DNA of 47,664 nucleotides from Candidatus Sulfotelmatobacter sp. (GTDB lineage: Bacteria > Acidobacteriota > Terriglobia > Terriglobales > Acidobacteriaceae). The stretch lies in assembly GCA_030038125.1 (NCBI GenBank), contig JASHPL010000210.1, positions 1 through 47,664 on the forward strand, given 5' to 3'. The stretch's first letter is position 1, and the number at the start of each line of letters is the position of its first letter. Below the pieces are notes generated by a model. The model saw only the letters and a program-made list of their open reading frames with translations. It did no database searches and was not told the DNA's origin. Below, piece after piece: positions 30,829-39,014 of this stretch. The position numbers and the translations under genes were made by a program.

Positions 30829-31902
30829 ATGAAGGACTTCTACATCTGCGACTGCGCCCGCCATGAAAACAAGGTCATCACTTCCAGCTTTGTCGTAGTG
30901 GCCAAGCAGATCAAGCCCAAAAAAACGGGCGAACCTTACCTCGCGCTCACTCTGGGCGACCGCAGTGGACAACTCGAAGCCAAGATGTGGGACAACGTCG
31001 ACGACGTGCTCGACGCTTTCGAGCAGGATGATTTCCTGAAGGTCAAGGGCCTCATCAATAAGTACAAACAGCGCTTTCAGCTCACGATTCACAAGTTGCG
31101 CAAGCTGGGCGAGTCTGAAATTGAATTCGCTGATTATCTGCCCAAGACGACAAAGGACATTGAAGATCTCTGGCAAACCTTGGCCGGCTTTGTCGCCACC
31201 TTTCAGAATCCCCACCTCAAAGGGCTCATCGAGGCCTTCATGGCCGATCCGGAAATCGCGACTGCCTACCGCAACGCTCCCGCGGCAAAGACGCTGCACC
31301 ATGCCTATATCGGCGGTTTGCTCGATCATGTGGTCTCGCTGTTTCGCTCCTGCGATCTGATCTGCCAGAATTATCCGCAGATCAATCGCGATCTGCTCCT
31401 CACCGGAGCATTTCTGCACGATATCGGAAAGATTCACGAGCTGACCTACAATCGCTCGTTTTCCTACACCACCAAGGGTCAGCTCCTCGGCCACATGATC
31501 ATTGAGCTGGAAATGTTGCAGGCGAAGCTTGTGCTCATGCCCGATTTTCCCAACGAACTGAAGGCACTCATCGGGCACCTGATCATCAGCCATCACGGCG
31601 AGTACGAGTTCGGCTCGCCCAAGCTGCCGATGTTTCCCGAGGCGCTGGTGCTGCACTATCTGGATGATCTCGATTCGAAGATGGAGGCAATGCGCGCCCA
31701 CTTCGAACGCGAAGCCCTACTCGACGGTCCATGGACGAGCTATAACCCCTCTCTGGGACGGCCTCTGCTGAATCCTGAAAAATATCTTGCCTCAAAGAAG
31801 ATTTCGCCACCGGCCGCCGAAATGGGCCGGCGCAATGTCGACCAGTCCAACGTCGAGCGCGAAGCAGTCCCAGCCTTGCCCGATCTCGAACCGCAACGCT
31901 AG
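30829..31902 (+). CDS. OB-fold/HD-domain protein, YhaM-like 3'-5' exoribonuclease
   Basis: TGEPYLALTLGDRSGQLEAKMWD OB-fold; HHAYIGGLLDHVVSLFRSC, GAFLHDIGKIHEL, LIISHHGEYEFGSPKLPMFPEALVLHYLDDLDSKMEAM. Confidence 0.88.
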   Translation: MKDFYICDCARHENKVITSSFVVVAKQIKPKKTGEPYLALTLGDRSGQLEAKMWDNVDDVLDAFEQDDFLKVKGLINKYKQRFQLTIHKLRKLGESEIEFADYLPKTTKDIEDLWQTLAGFVATFQNPHLKGLIEAFMADPEIATAYRNAPAAKTLHHAYIGGLLDHVVSLFRSCDLICQNYPQINRDLLLTGAFLHDIGKIHELTYNRSFSYTTKGQLLGHMIIELEMLQAKLVLMPDFPNELKALIGHLIISHHGEYEFGSPKLPMFPEALVLHYLDDLDSKMEAMRAHFEREALLDGPWTSYNPSLGRPLLNPEKYLASKKISPPAAEMGRRNVDQSNVEREAVPALPDLEPQR

Positions 31903-31939
31903 TGCCATTGATCGTCTGCCGGTCTCTTCCATCCATGTA

Positions 31940-31980
31940 GCGGCAGGAGCCCCTGCCCCGGCCGAGCAAAGCTCGGCAGC
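31940..31980. repeat. Intergenic double stem-loop repeat (AGCGGCAGG... family)
   Basis: GGCAGG-AGCC-CCTGCC (31942-31957) and GCCGAGC-AAA-GCTCGGC (31961-31977), both perfect stems. Confidence 0.65.
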
Positions 31981-32118
31981 GACCGCTACTCGAACTCCTG
32001 ATTGCGAGCCCTTGCGCTCTGTCTGTGGTGGCCGTTGCATGGCACGAGTTCATTTCCTCCATTGATCACGCTTGTTCAATTCGGTACATTGGCTCAGTCT
32101 GAACTTGGGGAGGTTCCT

Positions 32119-32820
32119 ATGCGTGCTCGTTTGTTGTTGTTCCTTTTGAGCGTTTGTCTAGCCCTTGTCTTCACGGGCTGCACAAAGCCGCCCGCAAACA
32201 CGAATTCGACTGATACGTCCACGGCCAACCAGCCCGCTCCGAACACTCAGCAGCAACCACAAACCGCTCAACAAAATCAGCAGTTCCCCGAACCAGAGAG
32301 AAAAAGACCACCCCTCGTGGTGGCTGCCGGAACGCCAGTCACTGTCAGCCTCGGATCCGCACTCGGGTCGAAGCTCAGCCAGCCCGGATCCACTTTTAAT
32401 GGTTCAGTCGCGAAAGATGTCGTGGTTAGGAACGAAATCGCGATTCCCAAGGGCGCAGCCGTTTCTGGCACGGTCGTCGACGCCAAGCCGCTGGGACGAT
32501 TTAAGGGAGGCGCAGTGCTCGAGGTCCGGCTCGACACTGTGAACTTGAATGGGGTCGATGTACCCGTTCAATCCTCCACGCCCTCGTTCAGCGCAAAAGG
32601 GAAAGGCAAGCGCACCGCCGCGTTGGCAGGTGGAGGCGCTGTGCTGGGCGGAATTGTCGGAGCCCTCGCCGGCGGCGGCAAAGGAGCCGCCATCGGGATG
32701 GCCGCGGGAGGCGGAGCCGGAGCGGGCGGCGCAGCCTTTACCGGAAATAAGGACATCGTGCTCCCCGCCGAGTCAGCAGTGAGTTTCGAGTTGACTCAAC
32801 CGCTGGAAATCAAGCGGTAG
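32119..32820 (+). CDS. Glycine-zipper lipoprotein
   Basis: Lipobox LVFTGC after the signal sequence, Gln/Pro/Thr linker, then GGGAVLGGIVGALAGGGKGAAIGMAAGGGAGAGGAAF; SD GGGGAGG upstream. Confidence 0.8.
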   Translation: MRARLLLFLLSVCLALVFTGCTKPPANTNSTDTSTANQPAPNTQQQPQTAQQNQQFPEPERKRPPLVVAAGTPVTVSLGSALGSKLSQPGSTFNGSVAKDVVVRNEIAIPKGAAVSGTVVDAKPLGRFKGGAVLEVRLDTVNLNGVDVPVQSSTPSFSAKGKGKRTAALAGGGAVLGGIVGALAGGGKGAAIGMAAGGGAGAGGAAFTGNKDIVLPAESAVSFELTQPLEIKR

Positions 32821-33003
32821 ACACGTCGCGGTCGTTCGGATGAGTGGCGGGTTTTGAGCTTCGAGCCCGCCACTTTTTATCAAAGCCGGATCGCGCTGAA
32901 CCGGCCTGCAGGAAGACTCGCCGCGTTCTTAAAGCGACCTCAGGCGCGAGGGCTCAGCTCTTTTTTGAACTTAGTGCGAGCGAAACGTGCTATTACCGGT
33001 CTC

Positions 33004-33702
33004 ATGCTCGACTTCAACCGCTTCGAAATCTTGACCTTCGATTGTTACGGCACTCTCATTGATTGGGAAGCCGGCATTCTCTCTGCCCTGCACAAAATTC
33101 TTTCCGCCCACGGAAGTTCAAGGGATGATCCGACCCTGTTGAGTCTGTATGGAGAGTTTGAGCAGCGCTCCGAACACGGACCATATCGTCCCTACCGCGA
33201 AGTATTGCAGGATGTCGTTCGGCAATTCGGGGTCGAACTTGGATTCACCCCGACCGCTGGGGAAATGCGCTCCTTGCCGGAATCGCTGCCCTCTTGGCAG
33301 CCGTGGCCGGATACGGTCGCGGCCCTTCGTCGACTGAAAAGTCGTTTCCGATTAGCCATACTTTCCAATATTGACGACGATCTGTTTGCCGCGACTCGTC
33401 CGCAACTCGAAGTCCAGTTCGATGAAGTCATAACTGCCCAGCAAGCACATGCCTACAAGCCATCGCTGAAGTTTTTTGAGCTGGCGATCAGCCGCATCCA
33501 GGCTCCGGCTCATCGAGTCTTGCATGTGGCCCAAAGTATTTATCACGATGTCATTCCCGCCCAGGGGCTGGGGCTGGCTACGGTATGGGTGAATCGTCCC
33601 TCGGCCCGCCCGGGGGCAGGCGCATCGAAAGCTGCTGAAGCCAAGCCTGACTTGATCGTCACCGGCCTGATGGAACTGGCAACGATTGCCATTCCGGAGT
33701 GA
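33004..33702 (+). CDS. Haloacid dehalogenase type II (HAD superfamily)
   Basis: ILTFDCYGTLIDWEAGI, RLAILSNIDDDLF, YKPSLKFFELAI, HVAQSIYHDVIPAQGLGLATVWVNR. Confidence 0.88.
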   Translation: MLDFNRFEILTFDCYGTLIDWEAGILSALHKILSAHGSSRDDPTLLSLYGEFEQRSEHGPYRPYREVLQDVVRQFGVELGFTPTAGEMRSLPESLPSWQPWPDTVAALRRLKSRFRLAILSNIDDDLFAATRPQLEVQFDEVITAQQAHAYKPSLKFFELAISRIQAPAHRVLHVAQSIYHDVIPAQGLGLATVWVNRPSARPGAGASKAAEAKPDLIVTGLMELATIAIPE

Positions 33703-33815
33703 AACCGAAAGCGCACAGCTATAGCGAAACCACGGTTGGCTCGTCCCGCTTGTCGGAGGCCTGGCTTCAAACGCTGCGGCAAAACTCGCTGGAGTCCTGT
33801 TTTTTCTAAAAGCGC

Positions 33816-33844
33816 GCGGCTCTTAGCCGCTGAGGCGACTCAGC
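33816..33844. repeat. Overlapping hairpins in a convergent intergenic region
   Basis: GCGGCT-CTT-AGCCGC (33816-33830) overlapping GCTGAG-GCGA-CTCAGC (33829-33844) by 2 nt. Confidence 0.65.
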
Positions 33845-33962
33845 CGGTTATGACCACGGCTCACGGTGAGAGGGATAGAAGCCTTCTAAGGTCTAGGCCT
33901 GCCACGCCGTGCAAATCGAATCTGGTTCGCACCGCGTGCTCAGGAAATCAGCACCGCACAAA

Positions 33963-34616
33963 TCAAGAACCTACCGGCATTTTTACGATGCGTTTCTGGA
34001 TCGCCCACATCACCAGTTCGGCCTTGTTGTGAATTCCGAGTTTGCGCATCAGGTTGAACTTGTGCGCGTCTACGGTTTTCGCGCTGAGGCCGAGCGCGGT
34101 CGCCGTGGACCGCACCGTGCGTCCCTCGGCGAGAAGCTTGAGCACCTCTTTTTCGCGCGCGGTCAATCCGCCCTTCCGTGGAGCGGGTTCCTCGGGGAGC
34201 CACTCCCCGCTCTCTTCGCGCGGCCCTTCTTGCAACGCGCCTTCGCCGGAGTGAAACTGTCTCACCATCTCCACCAGCTGCTGCGCCGAGGTCCGCCGCG
34301 CCGCGCAGCTCCCGTCCGCTCTGCTCTCGCGTGGCTCCGTATCGTCGCTTTCGCTGGAAAGGAACAGTACGCGAGTATGTGGAGACAAGCGTTGCATCAA
34401 GACTTCGATGTCCCCCGTCCCGAAATCGAATAATCTCGCATCCGCAATCACGATCTCGGCACGGTGCTGCAGCACGCACTGCAGCGCCTCGGCTGCACTT
34501 CCCGCCTCTGCGACCACCTCGATGTCCGGTTCATCCTCGAGCAGGCGTCGCAATCCTTGGCGCAGCAGGACGTGATCCTGCACCAGCGCGCATCGAATTT
34601 TGCGATCCTTAAACAT
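33963..34616 (-). CDS. NarL/LuxR-family response regulator with atypical receiver domain
   Basis: Receiver-like MFKDRKIRCALVQDHVLLRQGLRRLLEDEPDIEVVAEAG...IVIADARLFDFG; C-terminal LuxR HTH LTAREKEVLKLLAEGRTVRSTATALGLSAKTVDAHKFNLMRKLGIHNKAELVMWAI. Confidence 0.88.
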   Translation of the reverse strand: MFKDRKIRCALVQDHVLLRQGLRRLLEDEPDIEVVAEAGSAAEALQCVLQHRAEIVIADARLFDFGTGDIEVLMQRLSPHTRVLFLSSESDDTEPRESRADGSCAARRTSAQQLVEMVRQFHSGEGALQEGPREESGEWLPEEPAPRKGGLTAREKEVLKLLAEGRTVRSTATALGLSAKTVDAHKFNLMRKLGIHNKAELVMWAIQKRIVKMPVGS

Positions 34617-34800
34617 TGTTTTTCTATCGTTCGTGCCTGCGCCGTTCCGGCGCTGCGCACCCCTTCTTGCCGAAGCCAGTACCCCGATTGTACTGGTTTT
34701 CGCATATGGAATGGAGCGCCAAATAGCGCCCCTGCCCTATTTTTTCCGCCGCTTGGGCTTGAATCCACCCTCCTGCCGGTTCAGGTACAATCGAAAATTT

Positions 34801-35973
34801 ATGTTGCGCTATTTCACCGCTGGAGAATCGCACGGCGAGGCTCTGATCGCCTTACTCTGCGGCATGCCCGCGGGAGTAAAAATCGATCAGGCGTTCGTCG
34901 ACCGCGAACTCTGGCGGCGTCAGCAGGGCTACGGCCGCGGCGGACGCATGAAGATCGAGAGCGATCGTGCCCACATCCTCTCCGGAGTTCGACACGGCAT
35001 GACTATCGGCTCGCCCATCTCGATCCAACTGGAAAACAAAGACTGGAAGAACTGGCAAGAATCTCTGCCGGTCGGCGGCGGTGACCCCGCAAAACACAAG
35101 CGAGTTGCGTCCCCGCGTCCCGGACATGCCGATTTGGCCGGAGCCCTGAAGTACAACTTTCCCGAGGCCCGCTACGTCCTGGAGCGTGCTTCGGCGCGCG
35201 AATCTGCTGCCCGGGTCGCGATTGGCGCGATTGCCAAATTATTCCTGCGCGAACTCGGAATCGAAGTCCTGAGCCATGTGGTCACCGTCGGTAGTGTCAC
35301 GCTGGCCGCTCCTACAACCTGGGAACGAATCCGCGTGCTGAGAGACCGTGATGACGTTTTGCTCAACTGTGCCGATCCCGAATCCGAGCAGCTCATGAAG
35401 CAGGAAGTCGACAAGGTCCTCAAAACTGGCGATTCGCTGGGAGGCGTGTTCGAAGTGATTGCGCACGGCGTTCCCCCCGGCCTGGGCACCTACGCCCAGT
35501 GGGACGAACGTCTCGACGCCCTGCTCGCCGCGGCCGTCATGTCTTTGCAAGCCGTCAAGGCGGTTGAGATTGGATCGGGCGTCGCCGCCGCTTTTGCCCC
35601 GGGCTCCACGGTTCATGACGAAATCGCCTATGCTGCTCAGTCGGGATTCACCGCATTCTCGCGCACTCATAACAATGCCGGAGGCATTGAAGGCGGCGTT
35701 TCCAACGGCGAAGAGATTCGCGTGCGCGGATACCTCAAGCCGATTTCTACCCTCCGTCGTCCGTTGCAATCGGTCGACTTTGCGACCCGAGAACCAGTCA
35801 AAGCCGCCTACGAGCGTTCGGATGTATGCGTCGTTCCCGCCGCCGGCATCGCCGCCGAGGCAATGGTCGCCCTGACTCTCGCCCGCTGTGCTCTCGAGAA
35901 ATTTGGCGGCGATTCGATCGCGGAAGTGCTCAGAAATTTTCAAGGCTACTGCCAGCAACTGAAAAATTACTAA
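34801..35973 (+). CDS. aroC: Chorismate synthase
   Basis: MLRYFTAGESHGEALIALLCGMPAGVKID, RPGHADLAGALKYN, RASARESAARVAIGAIAK, NNAGGIEGGVSNGEEIRVR. Confidence 0.96.
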   Translation: MLRYFTAGESHGEALIALLCGMPAGVKIDQAFVDRELWRRQQGYGRGGRMKIESDRAHILSGVRHGMTIGSPISIQLENKDWKNWQESLPVGGGDPAKHKRVASPRPGHADLAGALKYNFPEARYVLERASARESAARVAIGAIAKLFLRELGIEVLSHVVTVGSVTLAAPTTWERIRVLRDRDDVLLNCADPESEQLMKQEVDKVLKTGDSLGGVFEVIAHGVPPGLGTYAQWDERLDALLAAAVMSLQAVKAVEIGSGVAAAFAPGSTVHDEIAYAAQSGFTAFSRTHNNAGGIEGGVSNGEEIRVRGYLKPISTLRRPLQSVDFATREPVKAAYERSDVCVVPAAGIAAEAMVALTLARCALEKFGGDSIAEVLRNFQGYCQQLKNY

Positions 35974-36482
35974 TGATTCATCCCATTGTGAAATACGGCA
36001 ACCCGGTTCTCGAAAAATCCGCTGACACCGTCACCGTATTCGACGACGAACTGCAGAAACTCATCGACGACATGTTCGAGTCAATGTACGCCGCTCATGG
36101 CGTGGGGCTCGCAGCGCCTCAAATCGGCATCGGCCGCCGCATCGCCGTCATCGACATCAGCTTCAAAGAAGATCCCAACGCCAAGCTCGTGCTCATCAAC
36201 CCCGAAATCATTCATACAGAAGGAAAGCACACCCAGAGCGAAGGTTGCCTCAGCATTCCTGATTTCCGCGAGAATGTGACCCGCCCCAATAAAGTCTCCG
36301 TCCGCGCCCAGGATATTCACGGGAAAGTTTTCGAGAAAACCGGCGACGAGCTTCTCGCCCGCGCTCTGCTGCACGAAACCGATCATCTGAACGGCAAGCT
36401 TTACATCAGCCATCTTAGCGCGCTCAAGCGGGATCTCATGAAACGCAAGATCCGCAAGCTGATCAAAGCAGGAGAATGGTAG
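35973..36482 (+). CDS. def: Peptide deformylase
   Basis: GVGLAAPQIGIGRRIAVID, EGCLSIPDFRENVTRP, HETDHLNGKLY; ATG overlaps the aroC stop (TAATG). Confidence 0.96.
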   Translation: MIHPIVKYGNPVLEKSADTVTVFDDELQKLIDDMFESMYAAHGVGLAAPQIGIGRRIAVIDISFKEDPNAKLVLINPEIIHTEGKHTQSEGCLSIPDFRENVTRPNKVSVRAQDIHGKVFEKTGDELLARALLHETDHLNGKLYISHLSALKRDLMKRKIRKLIKAGEW

Positions 36483-36496
36483 GGATGGATCGATTG

Positions 36497-36540
36497 AATC
36501 ATTCACTCATGAAGTCAATCATTTGCATGATTGAATGATT
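36497..36540. repeat. Nested inverted repeat between def and fmt
   Basis: AATCATTCA (36497-36505) / TGAATGATT (36532-36540) and TCAATCAT-TTGC-ATGATTGA (36515-36534). Confidence 0.7.
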
Positions 36541-36550
36541 GGATGCGGCA

Positions 36551-37492
36551 ATGACTCAATCTCTCCATCTCGTTTTCTGCGGCACTCCTCAATTTGCGGT
36601 TCCCACGCTGCAGAACCTCGCAGCCACGGGATTTCACGTGCGCCTCGTCGTGACGCAACCGGATCGCCCCAAGGGACGAGGCCTGGAACTCGTGGCCTCG
36701 CCAGTCAAAGAAGCGGCTCTTCGACTCAATCTTCCAGTTACGCAGCCCGATCGCATCAAAGCGAACGAGGAATTCCGCGCGCGGCTGGTCGCGCTGAAAC
36801 CTGATGCAATCGTCGTAGTGGGATACGGTCGAATTATCCCGCAGTGGATGCTCGACATTCCCCCGCTTGGCAACATCAATCTGCATGGCTCCCTGTTGCC
36901 GAAGTATCGCGGCGCTGCGCCGATTCAGTGGGCGATCGCGAACGGCGAAACCATCACCGGCGTCACAACCATGCGGCTCGATGCCGGGCTCGATACCGGC
37001 AACATCCTGCTTCAGCGCGAAGTGCCCATTGCCCCCGAAGATACCGCGGAAACGCTGGCCCGGCGGCTGGCCGCAATTGGCGCCGACCTGATGGTCGAAA
37101 CATTGCCGGGCCTGCAAAATGGCACGATCCAACCCCGTCCACAAGACAATGCCCAGGCGACGCTCGCTCCGATCCTGAAAAAAGAAGACGCACTCATCGA
37201 CTTCTCCCGGTCGGCCGTCGAGATTTTCAATCGCCTGCGCGGATTTCAACCTTGGCCCGGCGCCTACACGAAATTTCGCGGCAAGAATCTACAGATACTG
37301 CGAGCCAGGCCCGCCCCTGAAGCAGCGCCTCGCGCAGAACTCGGGACGGCTGGAGATCGCCTCATCGTAGGGTGTGGCGATAATACTTCGCTCGAGCTGC
37401 TCGACCTTCAATTAGAAGGCAGGAAGCCAACCTCAGCTCGCGACTTCCTTCACGGCTATCGTCCCAAGCCTGGTGAGCAGCTTGGTTCTTAA
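36551..37492 (+). CDS. fmt: Methionyl-tRNA formyltransferase
   Basis: LVFCGTPQFAVPTLQNLA, VTQPDRPKGRG, NLHGSLLPKYRGAAPIQWAIANGETITGVTTMRLDAGLDTG. Confidence 0.96.
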   Translation: MTQSLHLVFCGTPQFAVPTLQNLAATGFHVRLVVTQPDRPKGRGLELVASPVKEAALRLNLPVTQPDRIKANEEFRARLVALKPDAIVVVGYGRIIPQWMLDIPPLGNINLHGSLLPKYRGAAPIQWAIANGETITGVTTMRLDAGLDTGNILLQREVPIAPEDTAETLARRLAAIGADLMVETLPGLQNGTIQPRPQDNAQATLAPILKKEDALIDFSRSAVEIFNRLRGFQPWPGAYTKFRGKNLQILRARPAPEAAPRAELGTAGDRLIVGCGDNTSLELLDLQLEGRKPTSARDFLHGYRPKPGEQLGS

Positions 37493-37590
37493 TGGAGCGG
37501 CGGGCGCCCCAACCGAAGAAAGCTGTAAAAAAATAATGGAGCGGCAGGCGCCTTCGCCCGCCCGGCGAGCAAAACTCGGCCGCAAGCAGT
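37491..37590. repeat. Two copies of the AATGGAGCGGC(A/G)GGCGCC intergenic repeat
   Basis: AATGGAGCGGCGGGCGCCCC at 37491 and AATGGAGCGGCAGGCGCCTTCGCCCGCC at 37535; GGCAGGCG-CCTT-CGCCCGCC hairpin, then GAGCAAAACTCGGC as at 31964. Confidence 0.65.
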
Positions 37591-37611
37591 CCACCAGCTA
37601 GAATTGCCTCG

Positions 37612-38970
37612 ATGCCCATCTCTCCCGCGCGCTCGGCGGCCTTTGAAATTCTGATTCGCATCGACCGCGAATCCTCCTACGCGTCAGAACTGCTCCATTC
37701 CGCGACCCATGCGCGACTCTCTGCCCGGGATCACCGTCTCGCCACTGAGCTCGTGATGGGCGTTCTGCGCTGGCAGTCGCGGCTCGACGATGAGATCGCC
37801 AGAGTTTCATCCAAAGCGCCATCCAAGCTCGATCTTGAAGTGCTCATCGCTCTGCGCCTGGCTGTTTTTCAGTTCCGGCATCTCGACCGCGTGCCGCAGC
37901 ACGCCGCATTAAGCGAAAGCGTCGAGTTGATGAAACGAGCTGGCAAGCGGTCCGCGGCCCCGTTTGTGAACGCTGTCCTGCGCAAACTGGCCCGCGATAA
38001 GAAAATTTACGCTGAACCCCGCGACTACGATTCGCTAGACTCTATTGCACACGCACTGGCACATCCCTTGTGGCTGGTCGAGCGCTGGACAAGCGAATAT
38101 GGCTTGCCCGCTGCTCAAAAAATTTGCGGATACGACCAGATCATTCCGCCGATCACGCTCCGTCTCCGCGCGCCGGCCGCCGAAGCCGAGCTGCAACAGC
38201 AAGGAATCCGCACCGCTCCCGCCCAGCTCCTCCGCTCTGCTCGCTGCATCGTCTCCGGAGACGTCACAAAAAACCACGCGTTTCGCGACGGCCGCGTCGT
38301 CATTCAGGACGAAGGATCGCAACTGGTTGCGAACCTCGTCGATCAGAATGATGCATCACACCCCGGCCGTCGCATTCTCGACTGTTGCGCTGCGCCGGGT
38401 GGAAAAACGCTGGCCATCGCCGATCGCAATCCGCACGCCGCTATCACCGCGGTGGAATTGCATTCTCATCGCGCACGGCTGCTTGAGAAGATTCTGCATG
38501 TGGCCGATGCCAAGAACCGAGTTCACGTCATCGTAGCCGATGCCCAGCGGCTGCCGTTCACCCTCGCTTTTGACCGCGTTCTTGCGGACGTCCCATGTTC
38601 CGGCACAGGCACGCTGGCTCGCCATCCCGAAATCAAATGGCGACTCCGGCTTGACGACCTTCAAGATCTGCAAACGCGTCAGTGCGCGATTTTGCGCTCA
38701 GCTCTCGCGCAAGTTGTCCGTGGTGGTCGCCTCGTTTATTCCACCTGCTCTTTGGAAAGAGAAGAAAATGAATGCGTGGTTGAGCGGATACGAGCCGAAA
38801 ATCACTCGTTCCGGCTGATCGATTGTCGTGCGGAAGTGGAGCGCATGAAACTCACCGGCGAACTCGTCTGGCCCGAAGCAGCCTCGCTCACTCGTGGTCC
38901 GTACCTGCGAACGATTCCAGGGATTCATCCCTGCGATGGTTTTTTCGCCGCCATCCTCGAAAGAATCTAA
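37612..38970 (+). CDS. rsmB: 16S rRNA (cytosine(967)-C(5))-methyltransferase RsmB
   Basis: N-terminal NusB-like region; ILDCCAAPGGKTLAIADRN, DRVLADVPCSGTGTLARHPEIKWR, LVYSTCSLEREENE. Confidence 0.95.
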   Translation: MPISPARSAAFEILIRIDRESSYASELLHSATHARLSARDHRLATELVMGVLRWQSRLDDEIARVSSKAPSKLDLEVLIALRLAVFQFRHLDRVPQHAALSESVELMKRAGKRSAAPFVNAVLRKLARDKKIYAEPRDYDSLDSIAHALAHPLWLVERWTSEYGLPAAQKICGYDQIIPPITLRLRAPAAEAELQQQGIRTAPAQLLRSARCIVSGDVTKNHAFRDGRVVIQDEGSQLVANLVDQNDASHPGRRILDCCAAPGGKTLAIADRNPHAAITAVELHSHRARLLEKILHVADAKNRVHVIVADAQRLPFTLAFDRVLADVPCSGTGTLARHPEIKWRLRLDDLQDLQTRQCAILRSALAQVVRGGRLVYSTCSLEREENECVVERIRAENHSFRLIDCRAEVERMKLTGELVWPEAASLTRGPYLRTIPGIHPCDGFFAAILERI

Positions 38971-38999
38971 CGTCATTCCGAACGCAGCGAGGAATCTGC
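38971..38999. repeat. Dispersed intergenic repeat GTCATTCCGAACGCAGCGAGGAATCTGC
   Basis: CGTCATTCCGAACGCAGCGAGGAATCTGC immediately after the rsmB stop; internal ATTCC/GGAAT pairing. Confidence 0.6.
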
Positions 39000-39014
39000 T
39001 TCATCCGGACCTCT

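Noticed and set aside
30823-31701. 292-aa minus-strand ORF opposite the OB/HD-domain gene
   Set aside because: Shadow ORF of a confident coding gene; no motif support.
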